DNA from: an uncultured Clostridium sp.
GTDB taxonomy: Bacteria; Bacillota; Clostridia; Clostridiales; Clostridiaceae
Direction of reading: 5' to 3'
DNA length: 7,226 nt
NCBI RefSeq assembly: GCF_934754915.1
Contig: NZ_CAKVKB010000151.1
Coordinates: 1 to 7,226, forward strand
Under the pieces are notes generated by a model that was not told where the DNA came from, made no database searches, and saw nothing but the letters and a program-made list of their open reading frames with translations. Positions 1 through 6,849 of the stretch are shown here, piece after piece. The translations under genes and the position numbers were made by a program. The stretch's first letter is position 1. Each line of letters begins with the position of its first letter.

Positions 1-55
1 GTATAGATATAATGTGAAAATATCTTACTTATTTTAATGGGGAATGGATGAAATG

Positions 56-61
56 TATAAT
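56..61 (+). promoter_or_regulatory. Candidate -10 box (TATAAT)
   Basis: A perfect TATAAT lies 17 nt after a weak -35 candidate, TTTAAT at 33-38. If used, transcription would start around 68 and run straight through the palindrome at 94-197, placing that hairpin in the 5' leader of the ATPase/RloB operon. The -35 is poor and the surroundings are AT-rich, so a chance match is quite possible. Confidence 0.3.
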
Positions 62-93
62 ACGTAAAATTTAGGCGTCGTTATAGATGGAGG

Positions 94-197
94 TTATAAG
101 GCGACAGTTCGGCTAAGGGACCCGTAGGGACGGCAATGGAGGCACAGTACTCCATTGCCGCTCCTCCGGATCCCTTATCTGAACTGTTACGTTATAA
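94..197. repeat. 104-nt in-register imperfect palindrome (MITE-like or leader hairpin)
   Basis: Bases i and 291-i pair along the whole element with no insertion or deletion. By hand I count 39 Watson-Crick pairs, 3 G-T wobbles and 6 mismatches out of 48, closing on an 8-nt loop at 142-149. The apical 11 pairs (131-141 with 150-160) are perfect. The ends carry the direct repeat GTTATAAG (93-100 and 191-198). Because its core TTATAA is itself palindromic, it reads either as the stem end or as a target duplication. This fits a small non-autonomous inverted-repeat element, or a structured RNA in the leader of the downstream operon. There is no T-run after it, so it is not an ordinary terminator. 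Without copies elsewhere the class cannot be fixed. Confidence 0.7.
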
Positions 198-241
198 GAC
201 AGGCTGTTTTTGAATTCGTTGCCTGACTTCAGGCGGCAAAA

Positions 242-271
242 TTGACTTTCGAAATATCAAAACGCTAATTT
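242..271 (+). promoter_or_regulatory. Weak candidate promoter for the ATPase/RloB operon
   Basis: TTGACT at 242-247 is a good -35. The best -10 at an acceptable distance is TAATTT (266-271) after an 18-nt spacer, which matches the consensus only partly. Transcription would start about 100 nt before the ATPase ATG. It is the best placed candidate in the last 120 nt before the gene, but it is weak. Confidence 0.3.
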
Positions 272-377
272 TGCAGAAAAACTGCGAAAATACGAATTAA
301 AAGCTGGATATTATCGGCTTTGCTGGTATGATAGAGGAGAAAGAGTGACATGGGCAAGAGCAAGGGGTAAATGTGGC

Positions 378-1568
378 ATGCTTATTCAATTTATAATCGA
401 AAATCATCGGTCTATCAAAAACAGCGCAGTTATCAGCTTCGCAGCCTCAAAGGATACATCCTTTAGAGAAAATCTGCTGCATCCGGATAAGAAGAAAACG
501 CTTCTTCCGGCGATTGCCAGTTACGGAGCAAATGCAGCGGGAAAAAGTAATGTTCTTCATGCGATGAAAACGATGAAAAATATGATCGTCGGGGATGCCG
601 CGAAGCTGTTGAAAGGGCAGAAACTGCCGTGGGAGCCGTTCGGTGGCAACGCAAATCCGACCGCATTCGAAACGGTATTTATGTATCATGGTGTGCGTTA
701 TGCCTATGGCTTTTCCTTCGACGAAAACCGGATTCATACAGAGTACCTGTACTACTGGCCGAATGGGCGTGAAGCATTGATCTTTTCGAGAGATCATGGT
801 GTCTATGAGTTTCGTGAGAATGTAAATGAACAGACGGCGTTAAGTAATCGCACACCGGACAACAAGCTTTACCTCGTGTCTTCAAACGACTGGAATCTTC
901 CGCAGACAGAGAATGCCTATATGTGGTTTTTTGAAAAGCTGACGTTCCTGATGGAGGAAGAACCGGCAAGGTCAGAAACGGTGGGACAGATTTTAAGCAG
1001 TGATTCGAAGAAAATGCGTATTTTAAAGGAACTGATGCTGGCTGACCTCGGCATCTCGGATGTCAGCATTAAAAGCATATCTGGAAATGCACCTGTGATT
1101 ACGACTACGCATCGAATCATTCATGAGGATGGAAGCATCGAGCATTTCCAGCTTCGGATGGATCAGGAGTCGGCAGGCACGCAGCGCTTTTTCGCACGCA
1201 TCGGTGGATGGCTCCAGGCACTGGATCAGGGGGCACTCCTGCTGGTGGATGAGATCGAAGACAGTCTGCACCCGCTATTGACGAAGAGATTTATCGAGAT
1301 GATACAGGATCAGCATGTGAACGTAAATGGGGCACAGCTTCTGTTCACAACCCATGATGCAATGCTTCTGGATCTCAAATTTTTCCGTAGAGATCAGATA
1401 TGGTTTGCCGAAAAGGATGATAAGACCTGCGCGACCGAGCTGTATTCGCTGGCCTCTTTCTCCCCGCGAAAGGGTGAAGATGTGCGAAAAGGCTATCTCC
1501 GGGGACGTTTCGGTGCGGTGCCTTTTATAGGAGGTGATGATGGCGGCGAAATTCAGGAAAGAGTATAA
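378..1568 (+). CDS. AbiLi/RloA-type AAA/ABC ATPase of an anti-phage defence pair
   Basis: Predicted cytoplasmic ATPase of 396 aa, probably the sensor/regulator partner of the RloB protein that follows. The N-terminus (MLIQFIIENHRS) is the typical first strand of SMC/RecF/OLD-like ATPases. Walker A GANAAGKS is at residues 50-57, an ABC-signature-like ESAGTQ near 264, Walker B LLLVDEIEDS with D291 and E292, and the switch histidine in FTTHD at H326. The C-terminal GRFGAVPFI resembles the end of ATPases paired with RloB. All motifs are intact. The start is a choice. GTG at 345 has a good site (AGAGGAGA, 5-nt spacing) and would add 11 residues (MTWARARGKCG) that do not look like family sequence. 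ATG 378 has AAGGGG 10 nt upstream and gives the usual N-terminus, so I prefer it. The gene overlaps rloB by 29 nt. Naming it AbiLi rests on the ATPase-plus-RloB pairing and is not proven. Confidence 0.85.
   Translation: MLIQFIIENHRSIKNSAVISFAASKDTSFRENLLHPDKKKTLLPAIASYGANAAGKSNVLHAMKTMKNMIVGDAAKLLKGQKLPWEPFGGNANPTAFETVFMYHGVRYAYGFSFDENRIHTEYLYYWPNGREALIFSRDHGVYEFRENVNEQTALSNRTPDNKLYLVSSNDWNLPQTENAYMWFFEKLTFLMEEEPARSETVGQILSSDSKKMRILKELMLADLGISDVSIKSISGNAPVITTTHRIIHEDGSIEHFQLRMDQESAGTQRFFARIGGWLQALDQGALLLVDEIEDSLHPLLTKRFIEMIQDQHVNVNGAQLLFTTHDAMLLDLKFFRRDQIWFAEKDDKTCATELYSLASFSPRKGEDVRKGYLRGRFGAVPFIGGDDGGEIQERV
1529..1534 (+). promoter_or_regulatory. Ribosome binding site deciding the RloB start
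   Basis: A full AGGAGG sits inside the end of the ATPase gene. GTG 1534, ATG 1537 and ATG 1540 are consecutive in-frame starts. Only ATG 1540 has normal spacing (5 nt), so it is the likely start. The position inside the upstream gene points to coupled translation of the two proteins. Confidence 0.8.
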
Positions 1569-2175
1569 CCCGAACAGGGTAGCACGACGTAAGCGAAGAC
1601 CGATTATTTATATCATATGTGAAGGAAAGGAAACAGAGACACTGTATTTCAGGCACTTTCGTTCCAGGAACTGTCTTGTGGATGTCATACCGATATCGTC
1701 GAAGCATAAGGCGGCAGAGCATCTGGTGAAGCATGCACAGGCGTTGATTTCTCAATCCGATTACTATCCTGAAGATGGAGATCAGCTGTGGTGTGTGTTT
1801 GACTGCGATGACAATAAAAATCAGGAGCTTCATCAGGCAGTGGATTACGCAGAAAAACAGGGTTACAGGATTGCTTACTCCAATCCATGCTTTGAATACT
1901 GGTACCTGCTTCATTTCGAAAAAAGAAATGGCTATTTGAAAGATTGCGATACGGTCATCAGCCTTTTAAAAGGCAAGGGATATCTGGATAATTATGAGAA
2001 AAATGGAGATGTATTCAGACTTTTACAGATGCATCAGGAGCAAGCGATAGAACGGGCAAAAGAACGAGTTGAGTATCTGCGTAAAGAGCATATCGAAGTA
2101 GTCCATAGAGATAGCAACCCGGTGACGACGGTCTATGAGCTGGTTGAGTTTTTAAATAGCAAAAGATCTATATAA
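1540..2175 (+). CDS. rloB: RloB/AbiLii family protein, TOPRIM-like putative effector nuclease
   Basis: A 211-aa soluble protein with no signal peptide or membrane segment, matching the RloB family length and motif order. A basic N-terminus (VARRKRRP) leads into IIYIICEGKETE, whose glutamate (E28) looks like the first TOPRIM acid. The WCVFDCDDN strand gives D88 and D90, like the TOPRIM DxD pair. Then come the family hallmarks SNPCFEYWYLLHF (about 114-126) and, near the C-terminus, NPVTTVYELVEFL (about 193-205). The family motifs are seen directly. Metal-dependent nuclease activity is inferred from the TOPRIM-like pattern. It is translated from inside the ATPase gene, so the two are one unit. 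The pair corresponds to lactococcal AbiL (AbiLi ATPase, AbiLii RloB) and to the Rlo ('R-linked ORF') genes found next to restriction loci in Campylobacter. No truncation or frameshift is visible. Confidence 0.85.
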   Translation: MAAKFRKEYNPNRVARRKRRPIIYIICEGKETETLYFRHFRSRNCLVDVIPISSKHKAAEHLVKHAQALISQSDYYPEDGDQLWCVFDCDDNKNQELHQAVDYAEKQGYRIAYSNPCFEYWYLLHFEKRNGYLKDCDTVISLLKGKGYLDNYEKNGDVFRLLQMHQEQAIERAKERVEYLRKEHIEVVHRDSNPVTTVYELVEFLNSKRSI

Positions 2176-2271
2176 GTCGTGCTTATGCCAATTATCAAAC
2201 ATGTTTCTGAAAATGGATATGACAGCAAGGATTAGTGAACAGTAACTCGAAAATGACGCTAGAGTTCGTCA

Positions 2272-2288
2272 CTACCTTGCTAAGGTAG
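2272..2288. repeat. Perfect 7-bp palindrome, possible operator
   Basis: CTACCTT, a 3-nt spacer GCT, then AAGGTAG form a perfect inverted repeat. It ends 4 nt before the TTGACA at 2293. It has no following T-run, so it is not a terminator. Its place beside the -35 box suggests a protein binding site controlling the mod-res promoter. No regulator gene lies in the window. Confidence 0.45.
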
Positions 2289-2292
2289 ATAA

Positions 2293-2298
2293 TTGACA
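2293..2298 (+). promoter_or_regulatory. Candidate -35 box of the mod-res promoter
   Basis: A perfect TTGACA about 100 nt before the mod ATG and 118 nt after the rloB stop, in an AT-rich stretch. The -10 is unclear. At 16-18 nt spacing there is only A-rich sequence, and TAAGAA at 2314-2319 would need a 15-nt spacer. The 212-nt gap between rloB and mod makes a separate mod-res promoter here plausible, but the weak -10 keeps confidence low. Confidence 0.4.
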
Positions 2299-2340
2299 GA
2301 AAAAATGATATCATAAGAAAAAATATGTAGCACCTAATCA

Positions 2341-2370
2341 GGGAGCGTGGAGAAGAATCTCTGTGCTTCC
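2341..2370 (+). promoter_or_regulatory. Leader hairpin just upstream of mod
   Basis: The 30 bases fold into one symmetric hairpin. GGGAGC (2341-2346) pairs with GCTTCC (2365-2370) with one G-T wobble, followed by a GT/GT internal loop. Then GGAGA (2349-2353) pairs with TCTCT (2358-2362), again with one wobble, around the tetraloop AGAA. It is followed by the T-rich TGTTTCATTTT and then the mod ribosome binding site, 11 nt after the hairpin. It resembles an attenuator or a hairpin modulating translation of Mod. The T-run is interrupted, so strong termination is doubtful. Confidence 0.5.
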
Positions 2371-2381
2371 TGTTTCATTTT

Positions 2382-2386
2382 GGAGG
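2382..2386 (+). promoter_or_regulatory. Ribosome binding site deciding the Mod start
   Basis: GGAGG lies directly before ATG 2388, only 1 nt away and too close to use. The second in-frame ATG at 2397 is 10 nt away, a workable spacing. It gives the N-terminus MPTLDWIGKDKV, typical of this Mod family. Confidence 0.75.
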
Positions 2387-2396
2387 AATGCAGACC

Positions 2397-4127
2397 ATGC
2401 CGACTTTAGACTGGATCGGAAAGGACAAGGTCATCAATCATCATATGGATGTACCTTACCGAGTTTTGGATAAGCAGTATACTTATGGCAGAGATAAAAG
2501 TGAGAATATGATTATCCACGGAGATAATCTGGAAGCGCTGAAATCTCTGCTGCCGAAATATGAGGGAAAGGTTAAGTGCATCTACATCGATCCGCCATAT
2601 AATACGGGCAATGAAGGCTGGGTGTATAACGACAATGTCAACGATCCTAAGATCAAGAAGTGGCTTGGCGAAGTGGTCGGTAAAGAGGGTGAGGATCTCA
2701 GCCGCCACGACAAGTGGCTGTGCATGATGTATCCAAGACTTAAGTTGTTGCAGAAGCTGCTTAGTGAAGATGGAGCAATCTTCATCAGCATCGATGATAA
2801 TGAGCTGTACAACTTGAAAATGATCTGCGATGAGATTTTTGGATCGAACTGTTTTGTGTCAAATGTTTCATGGCAAAGAACTTACTCAACCAGAAATGAT
2901 TCGAAAGGTATCGTTAATGAAATAGAGCATGTTTTGGTCTACAGCAAAAATCCGGATTGGCAGCCGCAGAAACTGGCACGAACAGCGGAGATGGATGCAA
3001 AATATAAAAATCCGGATAATGATGTAACTCCATGGACGAGTGATAACCCATTTGCACCAGGCGCAGCAACTCATCAAGGTATGGTTTATGCAATACAGCA
3101 CCCATTTACCGGAGATATGATTTATCCAACCAATGGGGCATGTTGGCGCTATCAGCAGGATCAGATGTTGGAAATAATGAAGGGGTGGTGTGAATATAAG
3201 CTCCAAGATATAGGAGACGTTGAAAAAAGAGCGGAGATTTGCGGTGTGCCTGTTAGCGAAGTCAGAATGGAGGTTTGTGCAATAGTATTATCCCAATCAA
3301 TGGAGGAATCAAAGAAGAAAGCTAAGCAGGTGTATGATAGAGGAAGATGGCCCAAATTCTACTTTACTAAAGGTGGATTAGGGGGTGTTCGTAGAAAAAC
3401 CTACCTGGACAGTGTCGGAGGAAAGCCACCGACAAATCTATGGACATATACAGAAGTCGGTCATACCGATGAAGCTGCTAAAATCATAAAAGGAATCTTT
3501 GCTGGTCGCGCAACATTCGATACTCCTAAACCTCCACGCCTGATAGAGCGTATTCTACATATCGTTGGTGTAGAGGATGATATGATTGTTCTTGATGCAT
3601 TCGCAGGGTCTGGCACCACTGCCCATGCAGTTCTCAACAAAAACAAAGAGGACGGAGGTCATCGAAGATTCATCCTGATCGAAATGGGCGATTATGCTGA
3701 TACCATTACAGCAGAACGTGTCAAGCGTGTGATTGATGGATATGGAGAAGGGAAGAGCGCAGTAGAAGGAACGGGCGGCGACTTTACTTACTACGAGCTG
3801 GGACAGCCGCTGTTTATCGAGGACCATCAGCTGAATCCGGAGGTTCCGGATGAAAAGATCTGTGAGTATATATGGTACGCGGAGACCCACACAAGTTACG
3901 AGCCGAAAGATGCCCCTTACTATCTCGGCGTCGCGAACGGCACTGCCTATTATTTCTATTACGAGAAGGAAGCTCTCTGTATCCTGAACTATGCGTTCTT
4001 GTCCCACGTTCAGGAGAAGGCGGACCATTATGTAATCTATGCAGATCAGTGCACCCTGAGCGATGATGAACTTTTGAAGTACGGAATTACCTTTAAGAAG
4101 ATACCGAGAGATATTGCCAGACTGTGA
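2397..4127 (+). CDS. mod: Type III restriction-modification DNA methyltransferase (Mod)
   Basis: A 576-aa protein predicted to be an S-adenosylmethionine-dependent N6-adenine methyltransferase. It gives the type III system its sequence specificity and also supports Res during cleavage. Catalytic motif IV DPPYNTGN is at residues 65-72, and the SAM-binding motif I DAFAGSGTT is at about 400-408. Catalytic motif before SAM motif is the beta-class order, standard for Mod. Between them (about 150-390) lies the target recognition domain, including YAIQHPFTGDMIYP, a motif common in this family. The C-terminal 120 residues, rich in Tyr and acidic residues, should serve dimerisation and Res contact. 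The length is slightly below EcoP15I Mod (about 644 aa). Bases 2830-3600 are clearly AT-richer than the two ends, suggesting an exchanged specificity domain. Res follows after 11 nt in the same operon. An N-terminal extension to ATG 2388 is less likely. The recognition site cannot be read from the sequence. Confidence 0.95.
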   Translation: MPTLDWIGKDKVINHHMDVPYRVLDKQYTYGRDKSENMIIHGDNLEALKSLLPKYEGKVKCIYIDPPYNTGNEGWVYNDNVNDPKIKKWLGEVVGKEGEDLSRHDKWLCMMYPRLKLLQKLLSEDGAIFISIDDNELYNLKMICDEIFGSNCFVSNVSWQRTYSTRNDSKGIVNEIEHVLVYSKNPDWQPQKLARTAEMDAKYKNPDNDVTPWTSDNPFAPGAATHQGMVYAIQHPFTGDMIYPTNGACWRYQQDQMLEIMKGWCEYKLQDIGDVEKRAEICGVPVSEVRMEVCAIVLSQSMEESKKKAKQVYDRGRWPKFYFTKGGLGGVRRKTYLDSVGGKPPTNLWTYTEVGHTDEAAKIIKGIFAGRATFDTPKPPRLIERILHIVGVEDDMIVLDAFAGSGTTAHAVLNKNKEDGGHRRFILIEMGDYADTITAERVKRVIDGYGEGKSAVEGTGGDFTYYELGQPLFIEDHQLNPEVPDEKICEYIWYAETHTSYEPKDAPYYLGVANGTAYYFYYEKEALCILNYAFLSHVQEKADHYVIYADQCTLSDDELLKYGITFKKIPRDIARL

Positions 4128-4138
4128 GGTGATGCGAT

Positions 4139-6841
4139 ATGGAACTAAAGACTTATCAGAAGAAGGTCATCTCGGACCTTTCTACATATATGCAGCTGCT
4201 GAATCAGACTGGAAAGATCGATCAAGCCTATCGGCTGTTCTGGAATCAGAAAGGTTTGCCGGTAGAATCGGGCAAGATACCGCCTTATCAGAACATCCTT
4301 CCGGGCGTGCCGCATCTGTGTTTGAAAGTGCCGACCGGAGGTGGAAAGACCTTCATCGCCTGTAATGCGATTCGTCCGATTTTTGATGGACTTCCAAATA
4401 CAAAAACAAAAGCAGTTGTCTGGCTGGTGCCATCCGAGTCGATTATGACGCAGACATTGGCCGCGTTGAAGAATCCGGAGCATCCGTATCGGCAGAGAAT
4501 CAATACTGATTTTAACAGTCGCGTGGAGGTGTATACCAAGGAAGAACTTCTGAATGGGCAGAATTTTAATATTACGTCCATCAGCGAGCAGCTTTCGATC
4601 ATGGTGCTCTCTTATGATTCTTTCCGTGGAAGAAAGGAATCCTTAAAAGCGAAGCAGGAGAACAGCAATCTGGCTCCGATTGCGAAAGCACTGGGGGCTC
4701 CTGTAAATCCGATTGCAGATGTGGATGAGACAGCGCTTATGCAGGTCATCAATCAGCTGAATCCGGTTGTCATCGTAGATGAAAGCCATCATGCCAGAAG
4801 CAATCTCAGCAAGGACATGCTTACAAACTTCAATCCTTCTTTCGTTCTGGATCTGACAGCGACGCCGACCAAGGACAGCAATGTCCTTTGCTATGTGGAT
4901 GCGATTCAGCTGAAGCGCGAAAACATGGTCAAGCTTCCGGTTATCGTATATAACCGGGACAGCATGCAGGAAGTTATCGTCGATGCCATCGATCTAAGAA
5001 ATCGTCTGGAGCAGCAGGCGCAGGATGAATACCTGCAAACGGGAAATTATGTGCGCCCTATCGTACTGTTTCAGGCTCAGCCAAGAGGGAAAGAAGATAG
5101 CGCGACATTTGATCGTCTGAGGGAGAAGCTGATTAGTGTAGGCATTCCAGCAGATCAGATTGCAATCAAGACAGCTGATATCAATGAGATCAAGAACGTA
5201 GATCTGCTCAGTGAGGATTGCAAAATCCGTTATATCATCACGGTGAATGCACTGAAGGAAGGTTGGGATTGCCCGTTCGCATACATTCTTGCATCTCTTG
5301 CCAACAAGACAAGCCAGATAGATGTAGAACAGATTCTAGGACGTGTTCTCAGGCAGCCCTATACCAGACGCTTCCAGAAAAATCCGACGCTGAACATGTC
5401 TTATGTCTTGACTTCATCGAATGACTTCAAGAACACGCTGGATAAAATTGTTCGCGGGCTGAACAGTGCGGGATTCTCCGAAAAGGATTATCGTGTCGGG
5501 GAAATAGATAATCCAGAAAGTCCGAAGGAAGAGATTACACCTGCCGGAACGCAAACTACACTATTTCCGGAAAAATCGTCAGAACAGATATCAGATAGTA
5601 CAGCCGAAAGTACAGAGAGTGAGAAGGGCTTATCGGATGAGAATGCAGAAGATTTCCTGGATTTTGATGGAAGTTATATTTCTGTTGCACTTCAGGAGAG
5701 AAATCAGAATTCAGCATTACATGAAAAAAGCATATCTGGGTTGTATGGTGCAGACGCTCTTTTGCAGAACGCAGCCAGACAACAGGAAGATTTCGAAAAG
5801 ACGCTGGAGGATCAGAAGGATGATCCGTTCTCCGATATACCGGAAGATGTAAAGGATAATATGAATACGTTTAAAGTGAATCCAGAGTTTGAGGAGGAGT
5901 TGAGATCTTTAAAGCTTCCTCAGTTTGCAATGCATGTGGAGCAAAGTATTTTTGTAGATGGTTATAATGTCCGCCTGGAGAGGGAAAATTTAGCAGAGGG
6001 ATTTAGTTTAAAGGGAAAGCCTTATGACATTGACTTTGAACGTGCAGATGATGAAATCGCGAAAATCGATCTGAAGGACAGCGACGGCAGCACTCCTCGC
6101 GTATTTAAAATGAGTGAGGCAGACCAGCGATTCTTTGTGAATCAGTTTTCGCAGTGGAGCGAAGAATCTAAGATCCGAGAATGTAAAGATATTCTGTTTC
6201 GTGCTGTCCGGAAGATCGATTCCGTAGGGGATAGTGACCTTCGGAAGTATGTTGACATCGTTGTAGATATGATGGATGAACAGACTTTGAAGGGCTTGCA
6301 AAAGTCACCGGTAGGATATGCAGAACGGTTAAAGAAGTATGTGCAGAGGCTCATGGACAGCTACTATGAGGAAACCTTCCAGAGATGGATCGAGATCGGA
6401 AAGATCACAGTAGAGCCTTATTATGAGTTTCCATCCATCATTGCACCGCTGCAGTCTACAACGATGTATGGAGGGAGCCTCTATGAAGGTGAGGAAGCTG
6501 TCAACGGTTTTGAATATGACATGGTGATGGAACTCACCGCTATGGGCAATATCAGGTGGTGGCATAGAAATCCATCCAGAACAGGATTCCGTATCAACGG
6601 ATTTATCAATCATTATCCGGATTTTATCGTTGAAACGAAAAGTGGGAAAATCATCCTGATCGAAACTAAAGGAGACCATCTGGAGAATAGCGAAACGAAG
6701 CAGAAGATTCGCTTGGGAAGAGCATGGCAGAATCTGGCAGGGCCTAAGTATCGTTATTATATGGTATTCCAAGACAAGGATCTTCATATCGAGGGGGCGT
6801 ATCCGATGGATGAGTTCGTGGAGATGCTTAAAAAAATGTAG
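4139..6841 (+). CDS. res: Type III restriction enzyme helicase-nuclease subunit (Res)
   Basis: A 900-aa protein forming the restriction subunit of the Mod-Res complex; ATP hydrolysis drives communication between sites before cleavage. Superfamily 2 helicase motifs appear in order: Walker A PTGGGKT (65-71), DESHH (214-218, DEAD/H box), TATPT (240-244), EGWDCPFA (374-381), and motif VI QILGRVLRQ (398-406). A strongly acidic, Ser/Glu/Asp-rich linker (about 455-578) joins the motor to the C-terminal part. The nuclease is a PD-(D/E)xK domain: YPDF with D828, then IETKG with E842 and K844, all intact. The length is close to EcoP15I Res (about 970 aa). The start ATG is 11 nt after the mod stop with GAGGTGAT 5 nt upstream, indicating a two-gene operon. 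An alternative ATG at 4132 is in another frame. Without Mod, Res is expected to lack specificity. Confidence 0.95.
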   Translation: MELKTYQKKVISDLSTYMQLLNQTGKIDQAYRLFWNQKGLPVESGKIPPYQNILPGVPHLCLKVPTGGGKTFIACNAIRPIFDGLPNTKTKAVVWLVPSESIMTQTLAALKNPEHPYRQRINTDFNSRVEVYTKEELLNGQNFNITSISEQLSIMVLSYDSFRGRKESLKAKQENSNLAPIAKALGAPVNPIADVDETALMQVINQLNPVVIVDESHHARSNLSKDMLTNFNPSFVLDLTATPTKDSNVLCYVDAIQLKRENMVKLPVIVYNRDSMQEVIVDAIDLRNRLEQQAQDEYLQTGNYVRPIVLFQAQPRGKEDSATFDRLREKLISVGIPADQIAIKTADINEIKNVDLLSEDCKIRYIITVNALKEGWDCPFAYILASLANKTSQIDVEQILGRVLRQPYTRRFQKNPTLNMSYVLTSSNDFKNTLDKIVRGLNSAGFSEKDYRVGEIDNPESPKEEITPAGTQTTLFPEKSSEQISDSTAESTESEKGLSDENAEDFLDFDGSYISVALQERNQNSALHEKSISGLYGADALLQNAARQQEDFEKTLEDQKDDPFSDIPEDVKDNMNTFKVNPEFEEELRSLKLPQFAMHVEQSIFVDGYNVRLERENLAEGFSLKGKPYDIDFERADDEIAKIDLKDSDGSTPRVFKMSEADQRFFVNQFSQWSEESKIRECKDILFRAVRKIDSVGDSDLRKYVDIVVDMMDEQTLKGLQKSPVGYAERLKKYVQRLMDSYYEETFQRWIEIGKITVEPYYEFPSIIAPLQSTTMYGGSLYEGEEAVNGFEYDMVMELTAMGNIRWWHRNPSRTGFRINGFINHYPDFIVETKSGKIILIETKGDHLENSETKQKIRLGRAWQNLAGPKYRYYMVFQDKDLHIEGAYPMDEFVEMLKKM

Positions 6842-6849
6842 GAATTTAA

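Larger units (their letters stand above)
1..344. other. Upstream non-coding region, no convincing gene
   Basis: AT-rich stretch before the first defence gene. I see no complete gene on either strand. It holds two TATAAT boxes (8-13 and 56-61), a long palindromic element (94-197), a small GCCTG/CAGGC hairpin near 219-233 without a T-run, and a weak promoter-like pair at 242-271. The ATPase frame stays open upstream to 246 but has no ATG there. A second frame, 301-348, encodes KLDIIGFAGMIEEKE and stops at a TGA overlapping the GTG at 345. It could be the tail of a decayed upstream gene, but it is too short to identify. Confidence 0.6.

Noticed and set aside
345..377. GTG 345 as ATPase start, adding 11 residues
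   Set aside because: It has a good ribosome binding site and its GTGA overlaps a stop, but the extra residues do not resemble the family N-terminus, while ATG 378 gives it exactly. Kept as an alternative only.
2185..2235. 16-codon ORF MPIIKHVSENGYDSKD in the rloB-mod gap
   Set aside because: It has no ribosome binding site, is very short, and has no recognisable homology; most likely chance.
2233..2272. AGTGA/AACTC paired with GAGTT/TCACT as a terminator after rloB
   Set aside because: The pairing is broken by unequal internal loops and is not followed by a T-run.
3555..4028. Minus-strand reading frame of 157 codons inside mod, and similar antisense frames in the other genes
   Set aside because: They lie opposite well-supported coding sequence and show no recognisable family motifs.
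2397..4127. Phase-variable simple repeat in mod
   Set aside because: Many mod genes switch by repeat slippage, but I see no tandem repeat or homopolymer longer than about 6 bases here.
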